Shown here: positions 8,076-18,335 of the stretch, piece after piece
How the letters are laid out: every line of letters starts with the position of its first letter
Numbering within the stretch: position 1 is the first letter of the stretch
Source of the DNA: Rhodobacter sp.
Lineage (GTDB): Bacteria > Pseudomonadota > Alphaproteobacteria > Rhodobacterales > Rhodobacteraceae
Assembly (NCBI GenBank): GCA_027484985.1
Contig: JAIXRW010000059.1
Location: forward strand, 1 to 64,000
DNA: 64,000 bases
Reading direction: 5' to 3'
Notes under the pieces: generated by a model
What the model saw: the letters and a program-made list of their open reading frames with translations, nothing else
Told to the model about the DNA's origin: nothing
The model's database searches: none
Made by a program: the position numbers and the translations under genes

Positions 8076-9152
8076 CTAGCGGAACTGTTTCGCCAGTTTC
8101 AGGCCCTGACCCTGATAGTTCGACCTGATCTCGCGCCCATACAGCGTGTCGGGTCGTTCGGCCATGTGTTCATAGACCAGCCGCCCCACCACCTGCCCGT
8201 GTTCCAGCACGAAGGGCGCTTCGTGGCAGCGCACTTCCAGCACGCCGCGTGACCCTGCCCCCCCGGCGGCAGCATGGCCGAAACCGGGGTCGAAGAAGCC
8301 CGCGTAATGCACGCGGAATTCGCCCACCATGGCCAGATAGGGCGCCATTTCGGCGGCATAATCGGGCGGGATAGTCACCGCTTCGCGGCTGACTAGAATG
8401 TAAAAGGCGCCGGGGTCAAGGATGATGCGCCCGTCGCTGGTGCGGACCTCTTCCCAGAATTCGGGCGCGGGGTAATGGCCGATGCGGTCAAGATCGATCA
8501 CGCCGGTATGGGGCTTTGCGCGGTATCCCACCAGATCGCCCGATGCGGGTCGCAGATCAACCGAAAAGCCCAGGCCATCCGAAATGACCGCTTCGCCGCT
8601 GACCAGTGGCTCGCGCGCATGAAGCGCGGCCAGATCGGCATCGGACAGCACCGATTGCCCGCTGCGAAAGCGTATCTGGTTCAGCCGCATTCCGGGGCGC
8701 ACCAGCACCGAAAAACTGCGCGGGCAGACCTCGGCGTAAAGCGGGCCGTGATAGCCTGCGCCGATGCGGTCAAATTCGGTGCCGCCATCGGTGATCGTGC
8801 GGGTCAACAGGTCCAGCCGCCCGGTCGAGGATTTGGCATTGGCCACCGCCGTAAGTCCTGCGGGCAGGGCAAGCCCCTCTTGCAGCGGAATCACATAGAC
8901 GCAGCCCTTTTCCAGCACGGCGCCATGGCTCAGGTCCACGCGATGCATCTCGAACTCGGCCAGCCGTTCGGCCACCCTGCGCCCCGCACCGGCAAGGAAC
9001 GAGGCCCGCACGCGGTAAGCCACCGTGCCCAACCGCAGATCGAGGCTGGCAGGCTGCACCTGCCCTTTTAGGACGGGCGCTGCCGTGGTGATCGCGCCAG
9101 CGTCCAGCAGCGCGCGGATCGCCTGTGCCGGAAGAACGCCTGTCGTCACCAT
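8076..9152 (-). CDS. 2'-deoxycytidine 5'-triphosphate deaminase-like protein
   Basis: The 358-residue protein belongs to the long alphaproteobacterial dCTP deaminase family (DCD, PF06559 type), about twice the length of classic Dcd and probably an internal duplication of the dUTPase-like fold. Visible motifs are VQPASLDLRLG, the SSTGRLD segment (equivalent to the Dcd SSxxR motif) and TDGGTEFDRIGAGYHGPLYAEV. It would convert dCTP to dUTP plus ammonia for thymidylate supply. The activity of the long form is inferred from the family name. It is transcribed away from tRNA-Pro, with a terminator between them. Confidence 0.85.
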   Translation of the reverse strand: MVTTGVLPAQAIRALLDAGAITTAAPVLKGQVQPASLDLRLGTVAYRVRASFLAGAGRRVAERLAEFEMHRVDLSHGAVLEKGCVYVIPLQEGLALPAGLTAVANAKSSTGRLDLLTRTITDGGTEFDRIGAGYHGPLYAEVCPRSFSVLVRPGMRLNQIRFRSGQSVLSDADLAALHAREPLVSGEAVISDGLGFSVDLRPASGDLVGYRAKPHTGVIDLDRIGHYPAPEFWEEVRTSDGRIILDPGAFYILVSREAVTIPPDYAAEMAPYLAMVGEFRVHYAGFFDPGFGHAAAGGAGSRGVLEVRCHEAPFVLEHGQVVGRLVYEHMAERPDTLYGREIRSNYQGQGLKLAKQFR

Positions 9153-9171
9153 GGCCCATCCCCCGTCAGGC

Positions 9172-9219
9172 TGAAAACAAAACCGCCCGCGCTGCCACGG
9201 GGCAGGCGGGCGGTTTCTG
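9172..9219 (-). terminator. Rho-independent terminator after tRNA-Pro
   Basis: Read on the minus strand, a GC-rich stem (arms AACCGCCCGC and GCGGGCGGTT) is followed by TTTTGTTTT. It lies directly downstream of tRNA-Pro and about 20 bases before the start of the next minus-strand gene, so it ends the tRNA transcript and insulates that gene. Confidence 0.8.
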
Positions 9220-9222
9220 ATT

Positions 9223-9300
9223 TGGTCGGGCCGGAGAGATTCGAACTCTCGACCTTCCGCCCCCCAGACGGACGCGCTAACCAGGCTGCGCTACGGCCCG
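9223..9300 (-). tRNA. tRNA-Pro (anticodon GGG)
   Basis: On the minus strand the gene starts CGGGCCG and ends CGGCCCG, then discriminator A and an encoded CCA (9223-9225). The cloverleaf folds with the D-arm GCGCAGCCTGGTTAGCGC. The anticodon stem is TCCGT/GCGGA around the loop CTGGGGG, giving anticodon GGG, which reads CCC/CCU proline codons. The T-arm contains GAGAGTTCGAATCTC. A terminator follows. Confidence 0.95.
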
Positions 9301-9363
9301 ACACGGCGTCTTCATACCGCTTTTGCGGGCGGGGGCAAGCGGTAAAGCGCATTGATTTTGCAA

Positions 9364-10101
9364 TCACCTTGCGCGGCGCCGCACGCCCTGCGCCAGCCGC
9401 CCGCGCAGGTCGGCCAGCCGCGCCCGCAGCGCCGCAAGCTCGGCCTGCCGCCCCGCCAGACGGGCCGGATCGACCTGCCGCAAGCGCAGCGCGACGGGCG
9501 TTGCCTCGGTCGGGGTGGCAGCGGGTTCGGCATCTTCGGCCCCATCACCGGGTGCGGCAGCCTCGCCATGCAGCGGCACGGGCGGGGCAGGCGGGGTTTC
9601 TTCCTCGGCCTCGGTAAAGGGCGCCTCGGGCACCTCGGCGGCTGTTTCGGCAGCGGCTGCGGGGGCTTCGACCTCGCGCGCCTCGGCCCGCGCCAAGGCC
9701 GCCCCGAGCGGGATGACCTGCGCGGTCTGCACCGCTTCGGGCGCCGCTTCCTGCGCGGGCATACCCGCGCCCCGATCCAATTCCGCCACCAATGCCGCCT
9801 CTATATCCTGATCCATCGACGCAGGCGCCAATAGCCCGCCCAGCGCCGCCACATGGCGCACGCCCTGTTCGCGTAAAATCTTTTGCACGCCGCGGATCGT
9901 CAGCCCCTCTTCGTGCAGCAACTGCCGGATGCCCGCCAGCAGCGCCACGTCGGACGGGCGGTAATAGCGCCGTCCCCCCGCCCGCTTGACAGGCCGCACC
10001 TGCGGGAACCGGCTTTCCCAGAACCGCAGCACATGGGCCGGTGTGCCCAGCGTCTCGGCCACCTCGCTGATGGTGCGAAAGGCGTCTGGCGATTTCTCCA
10101 T
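9364..10101 (-). CDS. MerR family transcriptional regulator
   Basis: The 245-residue protein has an N-terminal MerR winged helix-turn-helix (about 8-75), visible as [22 protein letters not shown] followed by [22 protein letters not shown] region rich in Ala and Glu (about 100-200) follows, and then a coiled-coil-like Arg/Leu tail ([20 protein letters not shown]). No effector-binding cysteines are evident. It is the last gene of the minus-strand lipid/ribosome cluster, 14 bases after ihfA, a position I recall being conserved in Rhodobacterales. The targets are unknown. Confidence 0.88.
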   Translation of the reverse strand: MEKSPDAFRTISEVAETLGTPAHVLRFWESRFPQVRPVKRAGGRRYYRPSDVALLAGIRQLLHEEGLTIRGVQKILREQGVRHVAALGGLLAPASMDQDIEAALVAELDRGAGMPAQEAAPEAVQTAQVIPLGAALARAEAREVEAPAAAAETAAEVPEAPFTEAEEETPPAPPVPLHGEAAAPGDGAEDAEPAATPTEATPVALRLRQVDPARLAGRQAELAALRARLADLRGRLAQGVRRRAR

Positions 10102-10115
10102 CGCGCGGCCTTGCC

Positions 10116-10418
10116 CTATTTCTTCGATCCGGCGGCCACGCGGTCTTTCATCAGATGCGACGGGCGGAATGTCAGCACGCGGCGCGGGCTTATCGGCACT
10201 TCGTCGCCCGTCTTTGGGTTGCGGCCCACCCGCGCGGTCTTGTCGCGCACAGAAAAGGTGCCAAAGGACGAAATCTTTACCGTCTCGCCCGCAGCCAGCG
10301 CCTCGGACATGTGCTGAAGCACGCTTTCGACCAATGCGGAACTTTCGTTGCGCGACAGGCCCACTTCGCGGAACACCGCTTCGCTCAGGTCCATGCGCGT
10401 CAGGGTCTTCTCGCTCAT
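10116..10418 (-). CDS. ihfA: integration host factor subunit alpha
   Basis: DNA-bending nucleoid protein, 100 residues, functioning as a heterodimer with IhfB. It shows the HU/IHF fold with [16 protein letters not shown] and the beta-arm [23 protein letters not shown], which contains the intercalating proline. The start is set at [11 protein letters not shown] because GGAGG lies 7 bases upstream; in-frame ATGs a few codons earlier overlap or abut that ribosome site. In Rhodobacter IHF supports photosynthesis and nif/hup gene control. Confidence 0.95.
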   Translation of the reverse strand: MSEKTLTRMDLSEAVFREVGLSRNESSALVESVLQHMSEALAAGETVKISSFGTFSVRDKTARVGRNPKTGDEVPISPRRVLTFRPSHLMKDRVAAGSKK

Positions 10419-10506
10419 CGCCATGCCTCCCCAGATTTCGGGCAAGATTGGGCGGATTAATTTCTCAAGTCAATATCAGCCACTTGGGCGGCGGATTTAA
10501 GGCCTG

Positions 10507-11478
10507 TCACCAGCGCAGAACCACCGATCCCCAGGCCAGGCCCCCGCCAATCGCCTCGGTCACCAGAAGATCGCCCTGCTTGATCTGCCCGCGCGCCTTG
10601 CCGACCGAAAGCGCCAGCGGAATCGACGCGGCCGAGGTGTTGCCATGGTCCTGCACCGTCACCACCACGCGGTCCATCGGCACCTGCATGCGTTTGGCAG
10701 TGCCTTCGATGATGCGGATATTGGCCTGATGCGGCACGATCCAATCTACATCGCCGCCGGTCAGCCCCACCTTGTCCAGCGCGGCATGGGCGGTTTCGGC
10801 AAGCTTTTCAACGGCATGGCGGAACACTTCCTTGCCCTGCATCCGCAAATGGCCCGTCATGCCGGTGGACACGCCGCCATCGACATAAAGGATGTCGCGC
10901 TGGCGCCCGTCGGAATGAAGATCGGTGGACAGGATGCCCCTGTCATCGGTCGTGCCCGCGCCTTCGCCCGCTTCCAGCACCACCGCCCCCGCCCCGTCAC
11001 CGAACAGCACGCAGGTGGAACGGTCGCTCCAATCCATCAGCTTCGAGAATGTCTCGGCCCCGATCACCAGCACCCGCCGCGCCTGACCCGACAGGATCAT
11101 CGCATTGGCGGTGGACAGCGCAAAGACGAATCCCGCACAGACCGCCTGCACATCAAAGGCAAAGCCCCGCACCATGCCCAGATTCGCCTGAATCATCGTG
11201 GCCGCCGAAGGAAAGGTCAGATCGGCGGTCGAGGTGGCAAGGATGATCGCGTCAATTTCGCCGGCCACCAGCCCCGCATCGTCCAGCGCCGCCTGTGCCG
11301 CCCGTGTGCCAAGGTCTGATGTGGTCTGCCCTTCGGCCGCGAAATGCCGCCGTTCGATACCCGACCGGGTGCGAATCCATTCGTCCGAGGTTTCGACCAG
11401 CGATTCGAGTTCGGAATTCGGCACAAGCCTTTCGGGCAGATAATGCCCGACGCCCTTGACTACGGCGCGTATGGTCAT
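10507..11478 (-). CDS. fabH: 3-oxoacyl-ACP synthase III (FabH)
   Basis: Initiates fatty acid synthesis by condensing acetyl-CoA with malonyl-ACP. At 323 residues it is full length. The catalytic triad is clear: C114 in VQAVCAGFVFAL, H250 in IVPHQANIRI and N280 in HGNTSAAS. The C-terminal ends with GGGLAWGSVVLRW, typical of the family. The start overlaps the plsX stop by 4 bases, so the two are coupled. An 88-base gap separates it from ihfA. Confidence 0.98.
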   Translation of the reverse strand: MTIRAVVKGVGHYLPERLVPNSELESLVETSDEWIRTRSGIERRHFAAEGQTTSDLGTRAAQAALDDAGLVAGEIDAIILATSTADLTFPSAATMIQANLGMVRGFAFDVQAVCAGFVFALSTANAMILSGQARRVLVIGAETFSKLMDWSDRSTCVLFGDGAGAVVLEAGEGAGTTDDRGILSTDLHSDGRQRDILYVDGGVSTGMTGHLRMQGKEVFRHAVEKLAETAHAALDKVGLTGGDVDWIVPHQANIRIIEGTAKRMQVPMDRVVVTVQDHGNTSAASIPLALSVGKARGQIKQGDLLVTEAIGGGLAWGSVVLRW

Positions 11479-12596
11479 TCGGTCGTCCCGCCCTCTGCCC
11501 CGTTGGGGGCGCCCCTTGCGGCGGCATCCTGCCCCGCCTGTTCGGCCGATGCAACCTGCGCCGCCAGCCGCTGCAAAAAGCCCGATTCCGCCAGCCGGTA
11601 GGCCAGCCCGATCGCCGCGGCCACCCCCGTGGCATCGGCCGAACCGTGCGATTTGACCACAGTTCCGTTCAGCCCCAGAAACACCCCGCCATTCGCGCGG
11701 CGCGGGTCGATGCGGCGTTGCAGGCGTTTCAGCGTGCCCAGCGCCATCAGCGCCGCCAGCTTCGATCCGATGCTGGCATTGAATTCCTCGCGCAGGAAAT
11801 CGGCCACTAGCTTGGCCACGCCTTCGCCGGTTTTCAGCGCCACATTGCCCGTAAAGCCATCGGTCACGATCACATCGACACGGTCCGACGGAATATCGCT
11901 GCCTTCGACAAAGCCGATATATTCGAATTCGCCCACGCCTTGCAGGTGCAGCAGCCGGTCATGCGCCTCTTTCAGCTCGGCCCGGCCCTTGTGTTCCTCG
12001 GTCCCGACATTCAGCAAGCCCACGCGTGGCCGCGTCAGGTTCAGCCCGTTGCGGGCATAGCTGGCCCCCATCGTGGCATATTGCACCAGATCATCCGGCT
12101 CGGCCTTGATGTCGGCGCCCATGTCCAGCATCACGTTATAGCCCGAAGGGTTGCGCGACGGCCAGAAACTGGCAATGGCCGGACGGGTGATGCCGGGCAA
12201 ACGGCGCAGGCGCAGCATCGACACCGCCATCAGCGCGCCGGTATTGCCGCAAGACACCGCAACCGTCGCATCGCCGCGCTTGACGCTTTCGATGGTGGAC
12301 CACATCGAGGTGCCTTCGCCATTTCGCATCACCTGCGCGGGCTTGTCATGCATGGTGACCACGCGCTCGGCATGGCACAGCGTCACGCGGCCGACCAACG
12401 CCGGTTCGCGGGCCACCATCGGGCCCAGTTCGGCCTGATTGCCATGCAGCACAAAGGCAATGCCGGGATGCGCCACGACAGACAGAACAAGACCGGCAAC
12501 AACCGCTGCCGGTCCGCGATCACCGCCCATCGCGTCAACGGAAATGACGATGCTCTGCGCCGCGCTCTGGTTTTCCGGAAGGGATCCGATGGCCAT
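11475..12596 (-). CDS. plsX: phosphate acyltransferase PlsX
   Basis: Converts acyl-ACP and phosphate to acyl-phosphate for phosphatidic acid synthesis by PlsY. The 373 residues show the N-terminal VISVDAMGGDRGP signature, the CGNTGALMA segment and MLDMGADIKAEPDDLVQYA. It lies between rpmF (26 bases upstream) and fabH (4-base overlap), the widely conserved rpmF-plsX-fabH order that links ribosome and membrane synthesis. An internal GTG near VISVDAMGG is possible but less likely. Confidence 0.97.
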   Translation of the reverse strand: MAIGSLPENQSAAQSIVISVDAMGGDRGPAAVVAGLVLSVVAHPGIAFVLHGNQAELGPMVAREPALVGRVTLCHAERVVTMHDKPAQVMRNGEGTSMWSTIESVKRGDATVAVSCGNTGALMAVSMLRLRRLPGITRPAIASFWPSRNPSGYNVMLDMGADIKAEPDDLVQYATMGASYARNGLNLTRPRVGLLNVGTEEHKGRAELKEAHDRLLHLQGVGEFEYIGFVEGSDIPSDRVDVIVTDGFTGNVALKTGEGVAKLVADFLREEFNASIGSKLAALMALGTLKRLQRRIDPRRANGGVFLGLNGTVVKSHGSADATGVAAAIGLAYRLAESGFLQRLAAQVASAEQAGQDAAARGAPNGAEGGTTE

Positions 12597-12622
12597 CTTT
12601 GCGACGCGGAGAAGGGCGCGGC

Positions 12623-12829
12623 TTACGCCGCGTCTTCGTCCATATCAACGTCTTTGGCAACCGCGACAACCTCGCGGGCGTCATAGTGGCCGCAGGACGG
12701 GCACACATGGTGCGGACGCTTCAACTCGCCGCAGTTCGAGCATTCCTGCGGATTGCCTGCGACCAGTGAGTCATGCGAGCGGCGCATGTTGCGGCGCGAA
12801 CGGGTGACTCGGTTCTGGGGGACAGCCAT
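12623..12829 (-). CDS. rpmF: 50S ribosomal protein L32
   Basis: Large-subunit ribosomal protein, 68 residues, beginning [20 protein letters not shown]. It retains the zinc ribbon cysteines C30, C33, C43 and C46, i.e. the zinc-dependent form of L32 rather than the cysteine-free paralogue expressed under zinc starvation. It precedes plsX and follows the YceD gene, as in most proteobacteria. Confidence 0.98.
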   Translation of the reverse strand: MAVPQNRVTRSRRNMRRSHDSLVAGNPQECSNCGELKRPHHVCPSCGHYDAREVVAVAKDVDMDEDAA

Positions 12830-12991
12830 GTCTCAACCTCGGATAGCGGGGACAGGCCCCTTGGATTTTACTTTATGATCAGCGGTTTGCATGGCCCCGG
12901 ACAGGCCAGCGTCAGCCATCGAATGAGGCGCGGAAAATAGCGGGATTTAAGCGGGGCGCAAGCCCCTTTCTTCGCCTTTCCCGCCACCGCC

Positions 12992-13564
12992 CTATTTGTC
13001 ATCATCCGCACCGCCCAGCCGGTCCTTCAACGCGGCAAGACCGGCAAAGGGCCTAAGGTCGGTATCGCGCAGCGGGGCCGTTCCGGGGGCGGCAAAGACC
13101 GCCTCGCCCAGTTCGGCCCCCGGTGCGCGCGGGTAAAGCGGCAAGGCCAGCGCCAGCGCCTCGAGTGCGACCGCGCCAAGGTCGATCACCTCGGGCAGGG
13201 GTTCGGTCGTGTCATCCTCGGGCATCTCGATCTCGTCGCCCTCGGGATAGGTGAAATCGGCGTCATAGCGCCGTGTCACCCTTTCGCTGATATCGCTGCC
13301 CACCGGCACCAGTGTCACCGAACAGGGCTGTTCCACCCGCGCCAGCAGATCGGCCTCAAGCATGAAATCATCGCGCCCGGCGGGGCGCAACTCGCCCCTG
13401 AACTGAAAGGCGGGCAGGGCGATCAGCCCCAGTTCGGCCGCCATGGCGGCACGGGTGGCCGCATCGGGGCGCAGGTCGAACCGCGTGGGCTTGCGGTTGG
13501 GCAAGCCCGCCACCCGCAAAGGATGGGTCAGCGATGGGGCGGCGGGGCGGGGCGTGTCGGTCAT
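12992..13564 (-). CDS. yceD: YceD/DUF177 family protein
   Basis: Predicted 190-residue protein of the DUF177 family, implicated in 23S rRNA accumulation in E. coli and usually found directly upstream of rpmF, as here. It carries the acidic block typical of the family (DADFTYPEGDEIEMPEDDTTEPLPE split over two strands) and the CSVTLVPV core. The reading frame extends much further upstream. The start at MTDTPRPAAPSLTHPL is chosen because AGGAGG lies 5 bases before its ATG. The two cysteines often seen in DUF177 are reduced to one. Confidence 0.88.
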   Translation of the reverse strand: MTDTPRPAAPSLTHPLRVAGLPNRKPTRFDLRPDAATRAAMAAELGLIALPAFQFRGELRPAGRDDFMLEADLLARVEQPCSVTLVPVGSDISERVTRRYDADFTYPEGDEIEMPEDDTTEPLPEVIDLGAVALEALALALPLYPRAPGAELGEAVFAAPGTAPLRDTDLRPFAGLAALKDRLGGADDDK

Positions 13565-13753
13565 CGGGCCTCCTGCAACATGCGTCGGGGCGGGGCTTTG
13601 GTCACCGGAAACCGGCAACCCGAACGGCGTGGCCCCGTTCCATTCTTGAACAGCAGACATTCTGTCTGTAAGCCAAGGGTCAAGGATGCCGTTGCCCCCC
13701 GAACGGGCACTTATGCGTCTTGCAGGCGCATGACAAGCCGGGGCGACACTACG

Positions 13754-14242
13754 ATGGGGTGGGGAATGGATTTCTGGGGCAAATGCGCGGCACGGGGCCG
13801 GTCGGTTCTGCGGGGCGCGGTGCTGGGGCTGCTTGTCGCCGCGGTGACGGCCTGCACCACGATCTACCGCAATCACGGCTATGTCCCGTCGGACCCCGAA
13901 CTGGCCGCCGTCGCCATCGGTGACAGCCGCGATGCGGTGGCGCAAAAGATCGGGCGCCCCACCGCGGCGGGCCTGCTGAACGATGCCGGATGGTTCTATG
14001 TGCAAAGCCGCTTTGCCTATCGCGGCGCCCTCGAACCCAAAGAGATCGCGCGAGAGGTGGTGGCCATCAGCTTCACCGAAGCGGGCACGGTCAGCAATAT
14101 CGAACGCTTCGGCCTTGACGCGGGCAAGGTCGTGCCGCTGTCGCGCCGCATCACCGCCAGCAATATCAAGGGGCTCAGCGTGGTGCGCCAGCTTCTGGGC
14201 AGCTTTGGCCGGATCGGGCCTGCGGTGCTGAACGGAAACTGA
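13754..14242 (+). CDS. bamE: outer-membrane assembly lipoprotein BamE
   Basis: Small lipoprotein subunit of the BAM complex that inserts beta-barrel proteins. The N-terminus is basic, followed by a hydrophobic signal and the lipobox VTAC, so the mature protein begins at the cysteine of CTTIYRNHGYVPSDPEL. The SmpA/OmlA fold is visible in IGDSRDAVAQKIGRP and WFYVQSRFAYRG. The length, about 160 residues, is normal. Starts at 13754 and 13766 are both possible, the latter having GGTGGGGA in front. It diverges from yceD. Confidence 0.9.
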   Translation: MGWGMDFWGKCAARGRSVLRGAVLGLLVAAVTACTTIYRNHGYVPSDPELAAVAIGDSRDAVAQKIGRPTAAGLLNDAGWFYVQSRFAYRGALEPKEIAREVVAISFTEAGTVSNIERFGLDAGKVVPLSRRITASNIKGLSVVRQLLGSFGRIGPAVLNGN

Positions 14243-14278
14243 CGGGGGGGGCCAAGGCCCCGCCCGCCCGCCGCCGCG

Positions 14279-14671
14279 TCAGCTTTCGGGTTCGAAGGTC
14301 AATGCCACGCCGTTGATGCAATAACGCAGCCCCGTCGGCGCCGGTCCATCGGGAAAGACATGGCCCAGATGCGCCTCGCAGCGGTTGCAATGCACCTCGG
14401 TGCGGCGCATCCACAGCGTGCGGTCCTCTTGTTCGCCCACCATTTCGGGGTCGATCGGGGCGTAAAAGCTGGGCCAGCCCGTGCCGCTGTCAAACTTGGT
14501 GCGGGCATCGAACAGCGGCGCCCCGCAGCAAACGCACAGGAAGGTGCCCGCCTGCTTGGGAAAATTGTCATGCGTAAAGGCGCGTTCCGTCGCGTGTTTG
14601 CGCGTCACCTTATAGGCAAGCTCGGGCAGCATCGCCCGCCATTCCGCATCCGATTTGACAACCTTGTCCAT
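14279..14671 (-). CDS. msrB: peptide methionine (R)-S-oxide reductase
   Basis: Repairs methionine-R-sulfoxide in oxidised proteins. At 130 residues it is full length. The catalytic cysteine is C118 in [11 protein letters not shown]. Two zinc CxxC pairs are present, C46/C49 in [11 protein letters not shown] and C95/C98 in [12 protein letters not shown]. The substrate site GTGWPSFY is intact. The start at [11 protein letters not shown] has GGGTGG 6 bases upstream. It is convergent with bamE and lies 36 bases from it. It has no fused MsrA domain. Confidence 0.97.
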   Translation of the reverse strand: MDKVVKSDAEWRAMLPELAYKVTRKHATERAFTHDNFPKQAGTFLCVCCGAPLFDARTKFDSGTGWPSFYAPIDPEMVGEQEDRTLWMRRTEVHCNRCEAHLGHVFPDGPAPTGLRYCINGVALTFEPES

Positions 14672-14800
14672 CCGCTTCCACCCCTTTGGCGGCAATCGGG
14701 CCTTGCAAGCCAGGGCCGCGCCTTGCCATATCTACGCCCGTATCTAATGCGCCCGCGCGCCCGCGCCAAGGGAATGCGGGCGGATGAAAGGACCGGCGCC

Positions 14801-15580
14801 GTGCAACAGACCGTGACCCAGCCGCAGCCCGTGGGCCTGCCGCGCCTCGGTCTCGGGCGGTTTGCGGTGGCGGTCTTTGCCGATTGCCCCGACAACCCCG
14901 CCATCGCCCTGCGCGGGCTGTGCTTTCGCAACGGCGCCGATGATCGCGACGCGCTCGACAGCCGGTGCCTGCACGCCGCCGTGACCGCGCCCGACGGCAC
15001 CGTGGTCGCGGCCTTCCGCCTGCTGCTCTTGGGCGCGACCGATGACCTCTCGGCCAGCTATTCGGCCCGGTTCTACGATCTGGCCCGCCTGTCGGCGCGG
15101 AAAGGCCCCGCGCTGGAACTGGGCCGCTTCTGCCTGCATCCCGCGTGGCACGATCCCGATATCCTGCGCCTTGCATGGGCCGCGCTGACCCGTCTGGTCG
15201 ATGCCCATGGCGTGGCGCTGCTGTTTGGCTGTTCGTCCTTTGCGGGCACCGATCCGGCCCCTTACGTGGACGCGCTGGCGCAATTGGCCCGCGCCCATCA
15301 GGCGCCACCCGCCCTTGCCCCCGCGCGAAAGGCGGCCGCCTTTGACTATCCGGCCGCGACCGCCCGCCACAGCCCCGATCCCCGCGCCGCCGCCGCCGCC
15401 ATGCCGCCCCTGCTGCGAACCTATCTGGGCATGGGCGGCTGGGTCAGCGACCATGCGGTGATCGACCGCGATCTTGACACGCTGCATGTCTTTACCGCCG
15501 TCGAGATTGCCCGCATCCCCGCCCCCCGCACGCGCCTCTTGCGCGCCTTGGCCGATAGCGTGCAGGTTCTGCACGATTGA
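14801..15580 (+). CDS. olsB: OlsB-like GNAT acyltransferase (ornithine lipid synthesis)
   Basis: GNAT-fold acyltransferase of the Acetyltransf_5 family. It most resembles OlsB, which transfers a 3-hydroxyacyl chain from ACP to ornithine to make lyso-ornithine lipid. About 259 residues. Visible features are the FAVAVFADCPDNPAIALRGL N-terminus, ELGRFCLHP in the acyl donor site, and LFGCSSFAGTDP. The C-terminal LLRTYLGMGGWVSDHAVIDRDLDTLHVF is characteristic. I chose the GTG at 14801 because GAAAGGA lies 8 bases upstream; an ATG at 14774 is an alternative. OlsA is not in the window. The substrate is inferred. Confidence 0.78.
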   Translation: MQQTVTQPQPVGLPRLGLGRFAVAVFADCPDNPAIALRGLCFRNGADDRDALDSRCLHAAVTAPDGTVVAAFRLLLLGATDDLSASYSARFYDLARLSARKGPALELGRFCLHPAWHDPDILRLAWAALTRLVDAHGVALLFGCSSFAGTDPAPYVDALAQLARAHQAPPALAPARKAAAFDYPAATARHSPDPRAAAAAMPPLLRTYLGMGGWVSDHAVIDRDLDTLHVFTAVEIARIPAPRTRLLRALADSVQVLHD

Positions 15581-15612
15581 CCTTCGCGCGCCGTGCGACT
15601 AACTCGCGGCTC

Positions 15613-17427
<1,815 letters not shown>

Positions 17428-17595
17428 TTCCGCCTGCGGTTCAACAATCTGCTGTGATACCAATCACATAAGCGGCGGCCTGCCAAAGGCCGCGCTTGGC
17501 CTGTGCCGTTTCCCGCGCAATGGCGCGGTGCAGCGGCACGGGGCGCTTCTGCGCTATTGTTTACCATTTTGACAATGCGCACTGGTGGTCTGCCT

Positions 17596-17640
17596 GACCG
17601 CCCTCCTTTCAACCAATCGGGCGGTCGATGGAAAAAGGAG
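17596..17640 (+). promoter_or_regulatory. structured leader with potential SD-masking pseudoknot
   Basis: A perfect 8-bp hairpin (GACCGCCC 17596-17603 with GGGCGGTC 17619-17626) lies just upstream of the outer-membrane protein ribosome site. Its 15-base loop begins TCCTTT (17604-17609). That can pair with the AAAGGA of the Shine-Dalgarno at 17634-17639, giving an H-type pseudoknot that would hide the ribosome site. The base complementarity is seen in the sequence; the regulatory role is inference. Confidence 0.4.
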
Positions 17641-17648
17641 AGACAGGC

Positions 17649-18296
17649 ATGAAGAACGCAGTATTCCTTTCGGCCGCGCTGCTGGCGGGCGCACCCGCCT
17701 TTGCGGGCGGCCCCGTCATCGTCGCCAACGATGCGACCGTGGCCACCGCCCCCGCCCCCATGGCCCAGCCGATGATGGCACGCGGCGGCGAATGGGGCGG
17801 CTTTTATGGCGGCGCGCAACTTGGCTATGGCAATATAGACGGCAACGATACGACCATCATCGACAACGTGCTCGATCTGGGCGGCGACGGGCTGATCGGC
17901 GGCGTCCATGCCGGCTACCGCATGGATTTCGGCACTTTCGTTGCGGGCGCCGAACTGGGCTATGACCTGACCGATATCAGCGTCGAACAGGCCACACTCG
18001 ACCCCACGGCAACAGGCAGCTTTGACAATATGGCCAGCCTCAAGCTGACCGGCGGCATCGATATGGGCCAATGGCTGGCCTATGGCGCAATCGGCGTGAC
18101 GCGGATCGGCGCCGATTTTTCCGGCACGCTGTCGGGTGATGGCACGCTGGATGGGCGCTTTGCCGGTCTGGGCGCCGAATACGCCATCAGCGACACCATG
18201 AGCGTGGGCGGCGAGGTGCTGCAACACAGCTTTGATACCGACAATGCCGATTTCGAGATGACCACCGTGCAGGCGCGGGTGAATTTCCGCTTCTGA
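17649..18296 (+). CDS. outer-membrane beta-barrel protein (OmpA/Omp25-like small porin fold)
   Basis: The 215-residue exported protein has a signal peptide MKNAVFLSAALLAGAPAFA with a predicted cleavage after AFA, then a short Ala/Pro linker. The barrel begins GGFYGGAQLGYGNID and ends with the motif ARVNFRF, where the terminal Phe is the BamA recognition signal. Alternating GAELGYDL, GIDMGQWLAYGAIG and SVGGEVLQHSF strands indicate an 8-stranded barrel. The start at 17649 has AAAGGAGAGAC upstream. The closest families are the Omp25/Omp31-type surface proteins; whether it has a pore is unknown. Confidence 0.88.
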   Translation: MKNAVFLSAALLAGAPAFAGGPVIVANDATVATAPAPMAQPMMARGGEWGGFYGGAQLGYGNIDGNDTTIIDNVLDLGGDGLIGGVHAGYRMDFGTFVAGAELGYDLTDISVEQATLDPTATGSFDNMASLKLTGGIDMGQWLAYGAIGVTRIGADFSGTLSGDGTLDGRFAGLGAEYAISDTMSVGGEVLQHSFDTDNADFEMTTVQARVNFRF

Positions 18297-18309
18297 CGGG
18301 GCGGCGAAA

Positions 18310-18331
18310 CGGGGGCGGGCGCTGTCCCGCC
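18310..18331. terminator. GC hairpin between convergent genes
   Basis: GGGGCGGG and CCCGCCCC arms enclose a 6-base loop between the outer-membrane protein gene and the convergent decarboxylase gene. There is no long T-run, so it may act as a weak bidirectional terminator or 3'-end stabiliser. Confidence 0.5.
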
Positions 18332-18335
18332 CCTG

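Noticed and set aside
9146-9367. Minus-strand frame across tRNA-Pro
   Set aside because: The sequence is explained by the tRNA and its terminator.
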